The notes beneath the pieces are model-generated. The model was not told the DNA's origin, ran no database searches, and saw nothing but the letters and a program-made list of their open reading frames with translations. Of a DNA stretch of 64,000 nucleotides, positions 11,801 through 23,929 are shown piece after piece; position 1 is the stretch's first letter; each line of letters starts with the position of its first letter. Made by a program: the position numbers and the translations under genes. Source of the DNA: Ulota crispa (taxonomy: Eukaryota > Streptophyta > Bryopsida > Orthotrichales > Orthotrichaceae); assembly GCA_963920765.1 (NCBI GenBank), contig OY987244.1, positions 10,976,501-11,040,500 of the forward strand, written 5' to 3'.

Positions 11801-14160
11801 TTTTTTCATTGGTATTGAGGTTTCAATCAATTTCAGCTCACAAAGTTTTTGCTCCATTGCTTATGGCCCACCATTTTATGTTCACAAAAAAAAACACTGT
11901 CCATTCCATTAAGGTTTTACTAACAAATACTACTCTATTTAAATTATGACATGGTCATGACCCTCAAAAGATTTTTGAATGTAATGCAAATGTGCTAATG
12001 TTTAAAAACAAAAAAATAAAAAAATAGACTTCTATTTACATGAAGCAATTTTGTTAGGTTCTAATGAAGAAGCTAAAGCTTATTTTTTAATAAATAAACA
12101 AATGAAAAAATCATAATATTGGTGTTGCTTTTTATGAAGTTTTTGTTAGTTTCATAGATCAACTAACATTATAAAAAGAAGCTAAGACAATATGTTTGAT
12201 AGATCCAACTTTATTTAAAACATCACTTACTATAAGCAATTATTATGACGATTTACCTCAAATTCAAGAAATACCTCAACTCCCTTCTCAATAATATTCA
12301 CATGAATAGTCTTCCATACGGCAAAGTGTGTAGAGTTCACAAAGCCCATCTTTATCTACTCAATTTCACTAACTTAAGCAACTAAATAACAATGATTCCT
12401 TGAGTACAATAAAAAATAACCTATTCCAATTATCCTAAAACTCAAATCTATTTGATGCATTTTTACATCTTGAATTTTAAGCTACTTATATTTTTCAAAC
12501 ATCATATGCACCTCCAAATTTTTTAGCTTGACTTGCAAAACCAATAGAACCAATATAATAGTTACTTGAATCAATTGTTTGGCAAATATTTACAAAGAAG
12601 TTTAATTCCAATGCACATCTTTGTGTAAATGTTCTTCACATTTCATTAGATCCTCCTCAAACTATGCAAGAAGCCTTAGTTAAACTTGATTTTTAGTAAC
12701 AACAAAATGCAATCTAAGTTGAGAACTTTTGTTTTTTAAAAGAGAATAAAACTTGGTTGCTTACACCTCTACTACCAAATCATAAATCTACGTACAAGTT
12801 CAAAATGGATTTAAAGCTCAAAACTAAGGTTGATGGAACATTAGATAAGTATAATGCACATTTAGTAACTGCAACTTCAACCAAATATACAGCATTGACT
12901 ACATGGAGACTTTATCTTTTGTTGCTATAAGCTTAATTCCATCAGAACATCACTTGCTTTTGTCACGCACTAAAATTTTAAAATCCATCAACTAAATGTC
13001 AACATTAAATTTTTAAATGTTTTTATTAAAGAAGATGCTTACTTGTCTATGCCTAAAGGTTATCCTATGCCCTACAATTCAAATTTAATTTACAAACTTT
13101 GCAAATTATTTTATAGAACTAAGCAATTTGCACAAGCATGGTATCAACAACTAGATTCATGTCTTCTTTTCATAAATTTTAAAGATTGAAATAGATACAA
13201 GTATTTACATTAAACAAAAAATTAATCAAGAATTTATCATTTTTATAATTTATGTTGATGATTACATATTAATAAATAATCCAATTATTTTATACACAAT
13301 GTCAAAGGTATTTTACAAATGAAATTTGACGTGTTAATTAATGGTCATTTTAACCATTCTTCAAGCAATGCATTTTTACAAAAATAGAATTACAATTGGA
13401 CTACTATACATCACAAGAGTACCTTATTTCTAAGGTTCAAGAACATGTTATGCTAAATTGCAACTATGTGAGTTGACCTTTGCAATTAAAAAGTTGTTAT
13501 ACAAAAAAGAACTTTCTTCGTCACAACAAGATCAATATTTTTATTTATAAGCAATTAGTAGCCTTATGCATATAATTGTAAATATTAGCCTTAATTGTGC
13601 TTATCAATAGTTTAGCTAAATGTCTAATAACCATGGCAAAATTACATATTTATACTCTGAAATGAATATCACGATATGTCAAAGGCACTTTACCTCTTGA
13701 CATATGCTAGTAATAACAATTTGCTCAAGAGGATATTCTTCATGCCTACTCTAATGCTAATTGGGCTTGTTGCAATGATACGCATTGTTTCACCTTAGTC
13801 TGCTAACTTCTTTTAGCTAGTGATGTAATTTGGGGCAATAAGAAGCAACAATCAATTACTCTTTCCTCCATGAAATTTGAATACAAGGCTTCAGCAAATA
13901 CCATTGTTGAAGCTATTTGGTTACTAGGATTATTACAAAAACATTGATCTCTACAAACATATCCTACACCTATATACTTTGATAGTCAAAGTGCTATTTT
14001 ATTTATAAATAACCCTAAATATCATTTTGCTTTAAACATATTAAACACATTATCATTTCACTTGCAAGAAAATTCTTGTCAAAAACATTGAGTTCAAATT
14101 ATTCTTTGATATGACTAGTAATATTTTTACTAAGTCTTCATCATGCAACAAACACTTTTG
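11800..14160 (+). mobile_element. Ty1/copia fossil, pol-like part (reverse transcriptase and RNase H)
   Basis: The remains follow copia pol order on the plus strand: a linker-like stretch near 12180-12300, reverse-transcriptase-like sequence from about 12780 to 13460 (including a YVDD-type active-site region near 13240-13260), and RNase H-like sequence from about 13730 to 14100. The family is Ty1/copia. It is heavily broken, with many breaks, and looks old. No integrase or LTR was recognised with confidence. It probably belongs to the same insertion as the gag-like part at 3545-4640. Confidence 0.75.
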
Positions 14161-14169
14161 TTGTATGAC

Positions 14170-15205
14170 CAAGCTTGGCATGTGTTTAGTTCCTTCTGTG
14201 CCTCCAAGTCTTGGGGAGATCACTCTCTCTTATATTTTGCATACACTTGCGATAATGACCAATTTAAATGGGGGCTATTTACCTTGTCAAAATGATTATA
14301 AGACATGGTATTTTTTAAAGAAAAGGTAAATGTCAGTAATTAAGTGCACCGTATTGGTAATTATAATTTTTCTAGGGGGTCATTTTAAGCTACCCTATAT
14401 TACTTACAATCCTTTAATTTCCTTTTATCTCAATTCCTTATAAATCATTCTATTTGTTATATGCATTTTGTTTCCTAAGTTTTCAACTTCAAAAGCTATT
14501 GAAACCCAAAGTGTTCAGATTGGGAAATCAAACCCTAACGTACACCATGGCAAATCCAAACCCAGTAAGTAGTACACAGGTGGGAATTTTTTTTCAAACA
14601 ACTTTGACTTCCTTTAGTGTCCCCATAGCAATGAAGGCAAGTCCAAAAATTAATACTAAAACCATTGCATATCCACTCCTCCAGTGATGGCCAAGCAGTT
14701 GGTGACAGCCATCCATCGACAAATTTTGGACAATAAAATGTACTTTTTGTTCTTATTGAAAGAACCCTAAAGCCCATGGCCCCAAACCATATACCCCACA
14801 CCCTATACCCTAAGTAGTTACTAGTCACTACTAACCTTTTTTCTCTATGCTATTTTACATTTACGACTTACATAATTCTATCATTTTTGGTTTTCTCTAT
14901 ATTATATATAATCATGTTTTCCACTACTAGACCACCCTATACTAAATGTAATTTTTTACAAATTTTACCCAGAATTGATATAATGGATCCTCTATTTTAT
15001 TGCATATAGTTTCTACTTTTTTTGCAAATGACCTCCTTGAGCTCCAAGTAAACCATTTCAAGCGCTTCTAGCTTACAACTTGACCTATTGATACCAATAG
15101 GAAGTGAATTGTACACCATTTGGAATCCAAAGCAAGTTCCTAAGAGTGGTTGAAAGACATTTGGATCAGCACTCATTTGTTTTCATTATATCTTGCTATT
15201 ACATA
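14170..15205. other. Intergenic DNA, possible 3' flank of the copia fossil
   Basis: No gene recognised. A 97-codon minus-strand open frame at 14535-14828 resembles no family I know; its start region is low complexity. Confidence 0.4.
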
Positions 15206-15783
15206 CTCCCTCTATCCCAATATAAAGCTCTAGATTAGACATAGTTCTTGTCCCACTAAAAAGTTCCTTTTTGCTAATTTCAATTGCTGAGAAAGTGTAT
15301 TTCAAGTCCGATGATCTCATGGGGGCAAGTTAAGCAATTAAAGAGCATTCCTCTTGTAACAAGCTTTGCCTTGCCCATATGAGGTACCATTGTTGCTACT
15401 AATCTTTAAATCATCAATAATGAGGAGCTAGCAACATGTATAGATATGGTACTTTTGCATGGAATTTGGGGGCCCAAATGGCAATATCAAAGCTAGAGAT
15501 TTTGCACACATTTGGTAGATGGTATCTTGATTCTAGAATGCATGTGCCATTATAAAGACAAAAATAAAGAGGAGCCGGCAGCCTTTACAAACTATGCACT
15601 AGTATGGTACTATTTGCATGAAATTTGGGTGTCTAAACGGCAGCATAAAAACTTGAGATTTTGTAAATATTTGATAAATGGTATATTGATTCTAGAATGT
15701 ATTTGTCACTAGCATAATGACTAAAAACACAGTTAATCCCTCGTGAAGAAGTTTTTTAGAGTTTTATAATGGGACAAAGGGAG
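15206..15783. mobile_element. Stowaway-like MITE, 578 bp, TA duplication
   Basis: It starts CTCCCTCTATCCCAATATAAA and ends TTTATAATGGGACAAAGGGAG, the classic Stowaway (Tc1/mariner) terminus, with TA on both sides (15204-15205 and 15784-15785). The interior holds two diverged tandem units of about 150 bp (around 15430-15560 and 15580-15715), each with a TTTGCATG-AATTTGGG block and a TGATTCTAGAATG block. A close relative lies at 51376-51974. Non-autonomous. Confidence 0.9.
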
Positions 15784-18257
15784 TATAAATTTAATTGTTT
15801 ATATAATGTGAGAGTCAATGAATTTATTTTGTTACACAGTATACTCTATGCTTTGATAGGTTGCCTCTACTTCTTTTATGCCTCTAAAGGTGACATTTTG
15901 AGGAACAAAATATTTATTGTTCTATCTTCTAATTTTTCCTATGCTGCACAATTCAATCAATATTTAGATTGTGCGTTGATTTTGTGACAACACCAATTTA
16001 TGCTCCCTTCCCTTAAGGACTTAATGATCTAATAATGTTTGAGATTTCAAAAAAACGTGAATAAATTTCATAAAATTCAATCTTGAAAATGATTATATTA
16101 TGAATATCAATAATAATGTTTTTGACTATGACTCATAAATCATATCCAAATTGTTGGATCGATCCTGACACTCAACAACCCACTTCAATAAAGATTTAAG
16201 TAAGTAATTTGTTTTTTTCTTGGAAATTTATAATTGAGTAAAAAATAAAGATTTTTGACTAGCACGTAGAAAATGCTAAACTACAATCATGGCAGTTCTT
16301 TATTTTATTTTGACCACTCTTGATTTATGAATTTGTTTTTGAAGGATCTTTTGTTTGAATTGTAAAGACCAATTTTGAAATTTTCTACAACACAAATTAT
16401 AGGGAATAACAGAATAATTTAACAATATATGAATGGATGAAAAAATCAAATTTTTATACACCTGAAACTTGCTTACATTCATTTGGTGCTTTGACTTTGG
16501 ATGCTTAGCGGGTAAGAGCATCTCTTGCCACCTGTCAAATGAGCTCTTTGCTTTCCACTCATAACGGCTTATGCTGTTTGAGTCTCCAAAAGCATTGTAC
16601 TCATCAATGTGCAAGAGTAGGACCGTTCAGGTTTAGCCACTTTCACATCATATTTGAGGTTTCTCTAGGCCTCTTTCACGGTCCCTATCACGCACCGTTC
16701 ACGTTGCGTAACCAAATGTACCATTGCAATTCATTGTAATGCAAGTGCAGGCCTTGAAACCCTCCAAACTGCAGGGGAACTTCACCCTTGTTGCGCTACT
16801 TGCTGCTTCTGTCGCCCTTCAAACCTAGTTTCTAAGGGCTTCATTTGACGAGTGGCAGTAGATGCTGTAAAGAAGGGATTAAACTTTAGATGAACTTCAA
16901 AAAATGTATTAAACCACAAATTACCGCAACACCAAGTCCATCAATTTTCATGAATTTTGTGATCATAGCAATCATGGCTCAACAACATGCATTTCAGATT
17001 TAGAGTCAATAAAATAATATAAAAAATAAAGCATAAATATAGTATAGATTTACTAAAGCACAAAAATAGTAGCCTTGGCATAGAATATGAGTTGCGTACC
17101 ATTTTTGTTTTATTGAGAATGTATGAAGACTGCTCCTATGTAGACAATCAATGAATGTATAATAGGATAGAAATAATACCGGTATGTATCAAAATAATGT
17201 AACACACTTAGTGAATTCTCTAGTATTTAGTTTCCCAATTGTGTGTTGTTGATGATACTTATTTGAAAACAATGCAAAAATCTTAAGAATTTTTTAAAAT
17301 CTTCCTATGAATTTTTTCAAAGTATACATGAAATAAAAACAGGACAGAAATGGTATATGGGCCCAAACACGGATACGTATATTTTGTTGGAGACCCAAAA
17401 ATCGTACACTTAGAATTAAAATCATTTTAAATAAAAGTGCTAAGGAATAAAAGGAGTACCAATAACTCTCTTTGATGATCAAAATCCACCAAAACTACAG
17501 CTTATGGTCTAGATAACTTGTACAATTACACACACTTTAAAAAAAAAGTGTAATTCCAAACTTTCAAAATTATTTTAGTCTCACAGATGTTTAATTGCAC
17601 TAACAACGTACCTTTCATTTCAAATTTTGGAGTATATGTGCACCTAGCTAGGATGTAAAGGAAATCATTTTGTAAAAAATAATTGGAGAAACGACTATGT
17701 TTGCAAATTTGGTTCTATATATCCTTGAAGAATAGGAAAATCTTGAATTTTAGTGAAGAGTATCTCAAAAGTTGACTAGTATATTATCGTTCTACTAAAA
17801 AACCTATGTTTTCACACCTTACTTACATTGGCAGATAAAAGAAATTGATGATTCCATGTCTTTTAGCATTCACAGTGAGTTTTAACTACCAAAAATATTA
17901 TCATGACAATGTCTTGAAAACTTGTTTTATACCTTTGACTTTATGCATATATCATTCATTTTTGCAAAAACAATATCTTCAGACAAATTATGCATATTCC
18001 TACATAAACAGTACCAAATCATGCACATGATCATTCAACTTTAAGATGAGCTCTCATGAAAATTAAATAGTTTGGGGCAAGATTTAGTGGTACCCAATCT
18101 TGCTTGAACCCATATTAGATGACCTTTTATAAATATGTGTAGCTACACATGTTAAGGGCAAAGACTGATGACTTTATTTAGATTTGCCAAATTTGATAAA
18201 GTATAACTCATATTGTAATTTAGGAGATTGAGATGTCGATTGAATTTCTTAACACCT
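15784..18257. other. Intergenic DNA, nothing recognised
   Basis: No supported gene. Around 16490-16860 base composition is somewhat richer in GC and short open frames occur on both strands, but I found no splice-consistent coding chain or domain. Confidence 0.4.
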
Positions 18258-18265
18258 TAAAATTA

Positions 18266-18676
18266 GGGAATTGATATATGCACACCGGGGGTTGATATTT
18301 GCACACCCCCCTAGGAGGTAAATTGTAGATTTCTATCATCAAAAATCTGAATTTGAGAATTTTGAATGCAGATTTGGATTTAGGGACCATGGTTTACTCT
18401 AGAACCATTAAAAAAGCTGTAATTAAATAACTTAGTGAAATAGCTTAGTTAGTGGAAAAGGTGTTACTTTTACTTTTGCTTGTAAAAAAGATAAATTTTT
18501 TCATTGGTTGTTGTTCAATTGCAAACTTTTTTATGGTTCTAGAGTAAACCCTAGTCTCTAAGTCCAAATCTGAATTCAAAATTCTCAAATTCAAATTTTT
18601 GATGGTAGAAATCTACAATTTACCTCCCAGGGGGGTGTGCAAATATCAACCCCCCGGTGTGCACATATCAATTCTC
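18266..18676. mobile_element. MITE, 411 bp, with exact 8-bp target duplication TAAAATTA
   Basis: Left end GGGAATTGATATATGCACAC and reverse complement of the right end GAGAATTGATATGTGCACAC begin inverted repeats of about 160 bp that include the mirrored TACCTCC and GTTTACTCTAGAACCAT blocks. TAAAATTA flanks both sides exactly (18258-18265 and 18677-18684). An 8-bp duplication points to hAT-type insertion; the GGGAAT end is shared with the 4661-5066 element. Non-coding. Confidence 0.9.
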
Positions 18677-19456
18677 TAAAATTACTTTAATTGTAAAACT
18701 CATTTTAAATCATTTTTAGGGATTAACCCCAAAAGGACCAATTGTCCCCTTGAGGTATAAGTGGTACTTTGGGCATGTACCTATAGATTTTCTAATTTGT
18801 ATGATTTTTTGAAACTTTTATTGTAAGTGAGGAATTCAAAAACCTACATGGACATTTACTTTTTTTCTCCATTTTGACATTTGACAAAGAAGGTATGCAA
18901 AAATTAAGATTTTGCTTTTGAAATAGTGAATTCGAAAGAAGAATGCAATGATTCTCATAGAGCTCACAGATGCGTTAGAATGATCAGTATTTGAAAATTT
19001 TAGATTAGAAAAGCGAAATCATTCCTAAACAACTTAGAAATAGGTGATTTCTCCTAAACATATGTAAATGTGTGATATGAAATGCACCAACGTTAAGTTT
19101 CTTACCAAATTTTTGACTAAATCTTATCTCAAAAGTGGTCCTAGTTTCTAAAGCACCTTGCACTTGAATGCTGAGATTTTGGTTTGTCAAGAGAAAGTTC
19201 ATTTAACTAATACATATGATCAAGGTAAGTATGCCCATTCCTGACCATTGTCCTAATTCCATCTTTATGTACTCAGGGTGGTCATTTCAGTTCTAAAATG
19301 ACCACTTTGGATACAAAAGAACGGAGTTGGAACAATGGTTGAGAATGAGTGTACTTACCTTATGTTTAATTATTAATCCCTTGCCAAGCAGTCAAACTTG
19401 TTACTCTCAACTCAAACTCCTTCTTACAACTAAGATAGACAGACCCATTCCCAATT

Positions 19457-20115
19457 GTTTAAGGGTTTGGGGTACCTAAAGGTCTCAAAAATCAAGAAAA
19501 AAATCCGTAGGGTTAGCCTTTCAACAAGTTAACATGGAATGTAATTTTTGTGGAAATAAGTATTGTAGATTATTTTATATTAAAGGGAAAAGTTGCAGCT
19601 CATAGGGTCCCTATTAGCAACTCTAAACTATCCTTGAACTGCTTGGATGTGTTCCTATAATGGCACTTGATTGTCCCAATTCCAACCCTCCCAAACCAGC
19701 TTAACCCTTAAATGCCAAGGATGATGGTTCTTGTACTACGGCTCCTAAAAAAGTTTCTGTACAGTAGGAAAAATCTATTCTTCATTTGATTTTTTTAAGA
19801 AGTGAGAATAAATTCATGGAAACCAAAAAATTATCTTATTAGATGCACTCATATTTATAGGCAACTCAAATTGTGAGAAGATTCAGGGGCATGGTGTTAG
19901 GTCCCAAGCTGTCCTTCTTGCAATTTTTATAAAGGCACAATGTTTTGATGAGGTGTGCTAAATTAGAAAATAATATTGTAATTGCTGAGCACTTGATGAA
20001 CAATGTCCGCATTTAAGGGTTTACAACTAACGTGTGGCAAGATTTTCTTGTGCAAGTAGAGTTCACTGCTCCACTATGGATTCAATAGTGTGTGGTGAAC
20101 CTTTAAAAAGTAGGG
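19457..20115. repeat. Dispersed repeat, second copy at 39952-40275
   Basis: It is the same orientation and order as 39952-40275. Shared blocks include GTAGGGTTAG, TTTTTGTGGAAA, GTATTGTAGATTATTT, CTGCTTGGATGTGTTCCTAT, CAACCCTCCCAAAC and TTCACTGCTCCACT. This copy is about 330 bp longer because of the insertion at 19705-20019. No coding function. Confidence 0.8.
19705..20019. mobile_element. 315-bp MITE with CCCTTAAATGC terminal repeats at a TTAA site
   Basis: The left end is TTAA then CCCTTAAATGCC; the right end is CGCATTTAAGGG then TTTA, an 11-bp perfect inverted repeat. The left flank is a perfect TTAA and the right flank has one change. The related locus at 39952-40275 lacks this segment, which supports a real insertion. 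The ends resemble those of 55066-55306. Confidence 0.7.
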
Positions 20116-21207
20116 TGCTAAAATTGGGGACCAATTGCAAATGGGAGTGTCTAAGGTGGTTGGCTTGTAAACCGACCATCTAAGGGAAAGATGAAGCCTG
20201 CACTAAAATGAAGTCAAATTAACAACCTAAAAATCTTTTTGGTGGAAAGTCAAAGAAGAAACAATTCTATGGCCATTTAACCCCTAAATGACCAAGCCTT
20301 TTTTTATGCAAAAATCACTAAAACCTGCCACCTTTAGGAGGTTTAGTAAAAAGGAATTTTATATTTTATTTTTGGGAAACCCAACCATAGGATCTTGCCC
20401 TAGACTTGAAGAGGTACTTGAGGGACTAAATCAGCTCATTCCACATAGAGAGGAGTGAGATATTTACATCTAAAGTGAAAAAAACAAATTTTTCCATGCT
20501 GCCCAAAAATTTCAAAAGCCTTTGACCACTCTTATAACAAAAATATTGCTAAACCCAAAGTTGCACTTTATTTTTCCATGTAGGAGATCAAGTTAGGTAT
20601 ATGTAGGAGAATTTTCAAATCAATTGGAACTATACAACACATAGGAAAAATGGTAAGCAAAAAGAAGTAGAGAGTGAGTCAAAACACAAAATTGTTAAGA
20701 ATTTAATCATTAAAGTAAAAAATTCAAATCCCAATGGTTATAATGTTGTGATAAACAATCTACTTCCTTTGGTTTAGTTTTTTTTCCAAAATATTGAAAA
20801 TTGGGTAAAATAAATGACTTTGAGGTTCCTTTTAGAGTAGAGAATCCATAACTACTTGCAAACAAAAACTCCTCATAACTTTCATCTCATTGATTGAAAT
20901 TGAACGGTTCAAAGCTTCTCACGTATTAAAAAATATATAAAGAGCCAATTTCAAATTTTTTTTAAAAGAATGTAATTTTTGAAAGAAGTTTTTGGGTTGC
21001 CCGGACATGCAACCCTCCCCAAAATTTCATAAATTCATGCATAACTTCTTCATCAAATGTTGGAATGAAGAAAAATAAGATGTCTACATAGATCTTTGAA
21101 TTCCCCACTTTCAATAAAAGTTTTAGAAAATCACACAAAGTTGTTTAGCCATAGGTACATGCCCAAAGTCCAACCTGTCCCCCTTATGGACAATGGTCCT
21201 TTAGAGA

Positions 21208-22354
21208 TTAAACTGATTTTCTTTGAGTTGGTATGAATTAACTATAATTTATCAAAGCAAAAGGTGCATACGTATCTATTTTTGATCATAGGTGGTAGCA
21301 TTCACAATGCAAAGGTGGCTTGTAAATGGATCAGGTCATGAGTCCTAAAAGCAATCACTACAAAGCCAAGAATGCTCCAATAAGGCTCTTAAAGCATGCA
21401 AGCACCCATTCCATATTCCAATGCTCAAATCATGATTGAGAACATGTTTTCATTTATTTTAGTATGACATATATCTATATTTTATTGAAAAACAAAAACT
21501 CAACACAATCATGGCTAATAAGCACACTTAATGGTAGCTCATAACACTCTCTTGAGGTTCCAAAACCGTGCATGCACAAGTACAATTTTTGAACATATAA
21601 AAAAAAAGTGACCCATTTAAAAACCTATGTGCACTGTTTTTGTGACCCTACATGGTTGGTTCAAAATGACCAAACGGTTTTAGAGCCGACTAAGGTGGAA
21701 GCACCCATAGCTGATAACACTCCATTCCCAACTAGTAAGGGGCAGAGTCTAGGAAGTTTTTTTAGCTTAACCAGCCAATATCCTACATTTTCTTGGGTCA
21801 ACCGGTTGTCTAGAGTATACTCTTGGCTAAGCTTATAGAAATGAAAGAACATTCTCTTTTTTTCCTCTAAAATGGTCGGTTTTTTCTAAACTTTTGAATT
21901 TATTTTGGCAATTCTCAAAATCAACCGGCTAGCTTGTAACTATATGCCGGTACTCCCCGTACATTGGTAGGGGGAGCTATTTCCACCATGAGCAAGGATA
22001 GGTGCTTTGGAATGCATTTTTTTGACTTTTTCAAGGTTGGAGCCACTTAAGTCATGCCACATGTCCCAAAGTGAGGTAGGAAGTAATGAGCTGAAATTAG
22101 TATGTCTAGTATCAGAACTGCATATATCTAGACATTGGCAATGGGAGTGGAACACTTTTTGACTCCCAAAATTCACAGTAATTTCAATCTTGCAAATAAA
22201 ATTATGAAAAATTAGCAATCTCAATATTTCTTATCTTTCCTACATGGGAAAAATATATTTTGCCTCAAACTCTTTGTAGTTTTTTGCAGAATTGCTTAAG
22301 TTATCGGTTATGGGTGCGTCCACCTTACCTTTCCCTACCTTACCTTACCATATA
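21208..22354. other. Intergenic DNA with stray terminal-repeat-like motifs
   Basis: No gene recognised. Motifs such as CCAAACGGTTTTAGAGCC near 21670 and CTACCTTACC near 22335 resemble ends of the TAAGGTAG repeat family, so decayed copies are likely. I could not define boundaries. Confidence 0.35.
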
Positions 22355-23424
22355 CTCCCTCCGTCCCAAAACAATCTTCCTATCACACAAAATGTTATAG
22401 ATTAAGCTTGAAAAGAACCATTTTTTCCAAATTTTTTTGGACCTATGAATAGAGTTTGATGTCTTCCTATCATCCTGAAATTTTGAGTTTCAAATTAGTT
22501 TTCAAAGTGTGGTTTCAAAATGCTTGAAAATTGAATTTTTGAGGCATTTTTGAAGAGCACTGGTGGCCACTCACTTGATGGCAAGGGATTGGTTAGGCAT
22601 GCCCATACTTTTGGACTATGTGCAAGTGTTGCCAATTCCCTTCCTCCTCCAACAAGAAGATCATTTTGGGACACTAAGGTAGTCTGCTCTAATTGTGACT
22701 CTCACATATAAAGAGTTCCATAGCCAATCCAAGAATGGATATGAGATAGTTCTTGAATGGACCCTTCTTAGTTTTAAAAAAAAAGGTGTATTTTATTGCA
22801 AGAGCCAATCATACTCTTCTATTCACTTGATCTCTTTACAAGTTGCAAGGGGACGCTTTATGGAAGATCTAGAGTCACAGATAGGTGTCTACTACAAAAA
22901 TCTTTGAAAATTCATCAACAATTCAATAATGCTTCAAAAAACATGAAAAAAATTGGGTTACATTTAGCATCCATTTCTCTTTGACAAAAAATTAGGCAGA
23001 AAATTTTCATGTCTTGAAAAGCCCATGTGAAAATCCAAAATAGCCCTTAAAGTGACGGTTTTAGAGCAACTACCTTAACCCTTAAAGGACGGATGGATCA
23101 TTGTGGCTTGCCCTGCCTGTAGCATTCTACAGTATTTTGCACATGGGCACTAGTAGTATTGCTTGAAAAAATTGAAAACGTCAACAGTGCATGATGCCCT
23201 CATGAAAATTGCAAGAAAGGCAGCTCGAGAGTTAACACCATGTATCACAATTTGAATTACGAAATAAAATGAATGTATCTCAATAAGAAAATTTTTACCT
23301 TCCATGATACACAACGCTTTTATGATTACTTCTGCAAAAAAATCAGAACGAACGTTTTTCGTCTGTGCCGACGTTTAGGGATTAAATAAAGGTCAACCGG
23401 AAGATCATTTTGGGACAGAGGGAG
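22355..23424. mobile_element. Stowaway/mariner-type element, 1070 bp, TA duplication
   Basis: It starts CTCCCTCCGTCCCAAAAC and ends ATTTTGGGACAGAGGGAG, flanked by TA on both sides (22353-22354 and 23425-23426). The subterminal repeats also pair (AATCTTCC with GGAAGATCA). A second right-end-like stretch, GAAGATCATTTTGGGACA, lies inside at about 22658-22675, so the 1.07 kb may be a shorter element that captured extra sequence or received a second end. No transposase was found. Confidence 0.8.
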
Positions 23425-23841
23425 TAGCACGGTACAATTCTTTGGAAGCAGGTTTACCCTACCACCGAGCACGGTACAAACCCACCGATCGCGGTCATAC
23501 CCTATGACCGTGAGTTTCTCGTACTTCGGAAATATTGCAAAACGAGGACCGTGGACTCTGGAGCCGACGACAACGCTCGAATTGCTTGAAGTGGCCGCGG
23601 ATATCGTCACCGTGGTGTCCAAAATAGCTTATGTCCTCGTTACAATCGTCTTCTTGTCGCGACTATATCAAATATTTAGGTTACTTGATCCGCTGATTTT
23701 CAAGAGAGTACGCAGGAATTTGGTAGTTTCGACTCATCGCTTCCTGAGGCAAGTTAGGGTTGAAGACAGCCTAAGGAAACGGAATAGAGTCGCGTCGATG
23801 TTTCTACTTTCCAAAACCTTAAACAAGCTTTCCTAAAAGTT

Positions 23842-23850
23842 TATATATAA
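23842..23850 (+). promoter_or_regulatory. Putative TATA box of the LUC7-type gene
   Basis: TATATATAA lies 80 bp before the start codon at 23930 and about 420 bp after the end of the mariner-type element. The distance suits a transcription start near 23875 and a leader of about 55 nt. The start codon context is GCCATGG, strong for translation. Not experimentally defined. Confidence 0.55.
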
Positions 23851-23929
23851 AAGACAGAGGATATAGAGAGAGGACTGAGTTTCTGAGTTTGGAGTTGGAT
23901 TAGGGTTTTGTGTATTTTTTGGCAACGCC

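Larger units (their letters stand above)
18727..21207. mobile_element. 2.5-kb non-autonomous element with TTAA flanks and CCC...GGG ends
   Basis: The left end reads TTAA then CCCCAAAAGGACCAATTGTC; the reverse complement of the right end reads TTAA then TCTCTAAAGGACCATTGTCC. Terminal repeats stay recognisable for about 170 bp (GGGCATGTACCTATAG / ACTTTGGGCATGTACCTATGG). The right 350 bp are clearly related to one arm of the 719-bp palindrome at 56877-57595. TTAA with CCC ends is the signature of piggyBac-type insertion. No transposase was seen inside, and other repeats are nested in it (19457-20115). Confidence 0.7.

Noticed and set aside
14535-14828. 97-codon minus-strand frame
   Set aside because: No domain, no splice partners and low-complexity composition at its start; likely chance.
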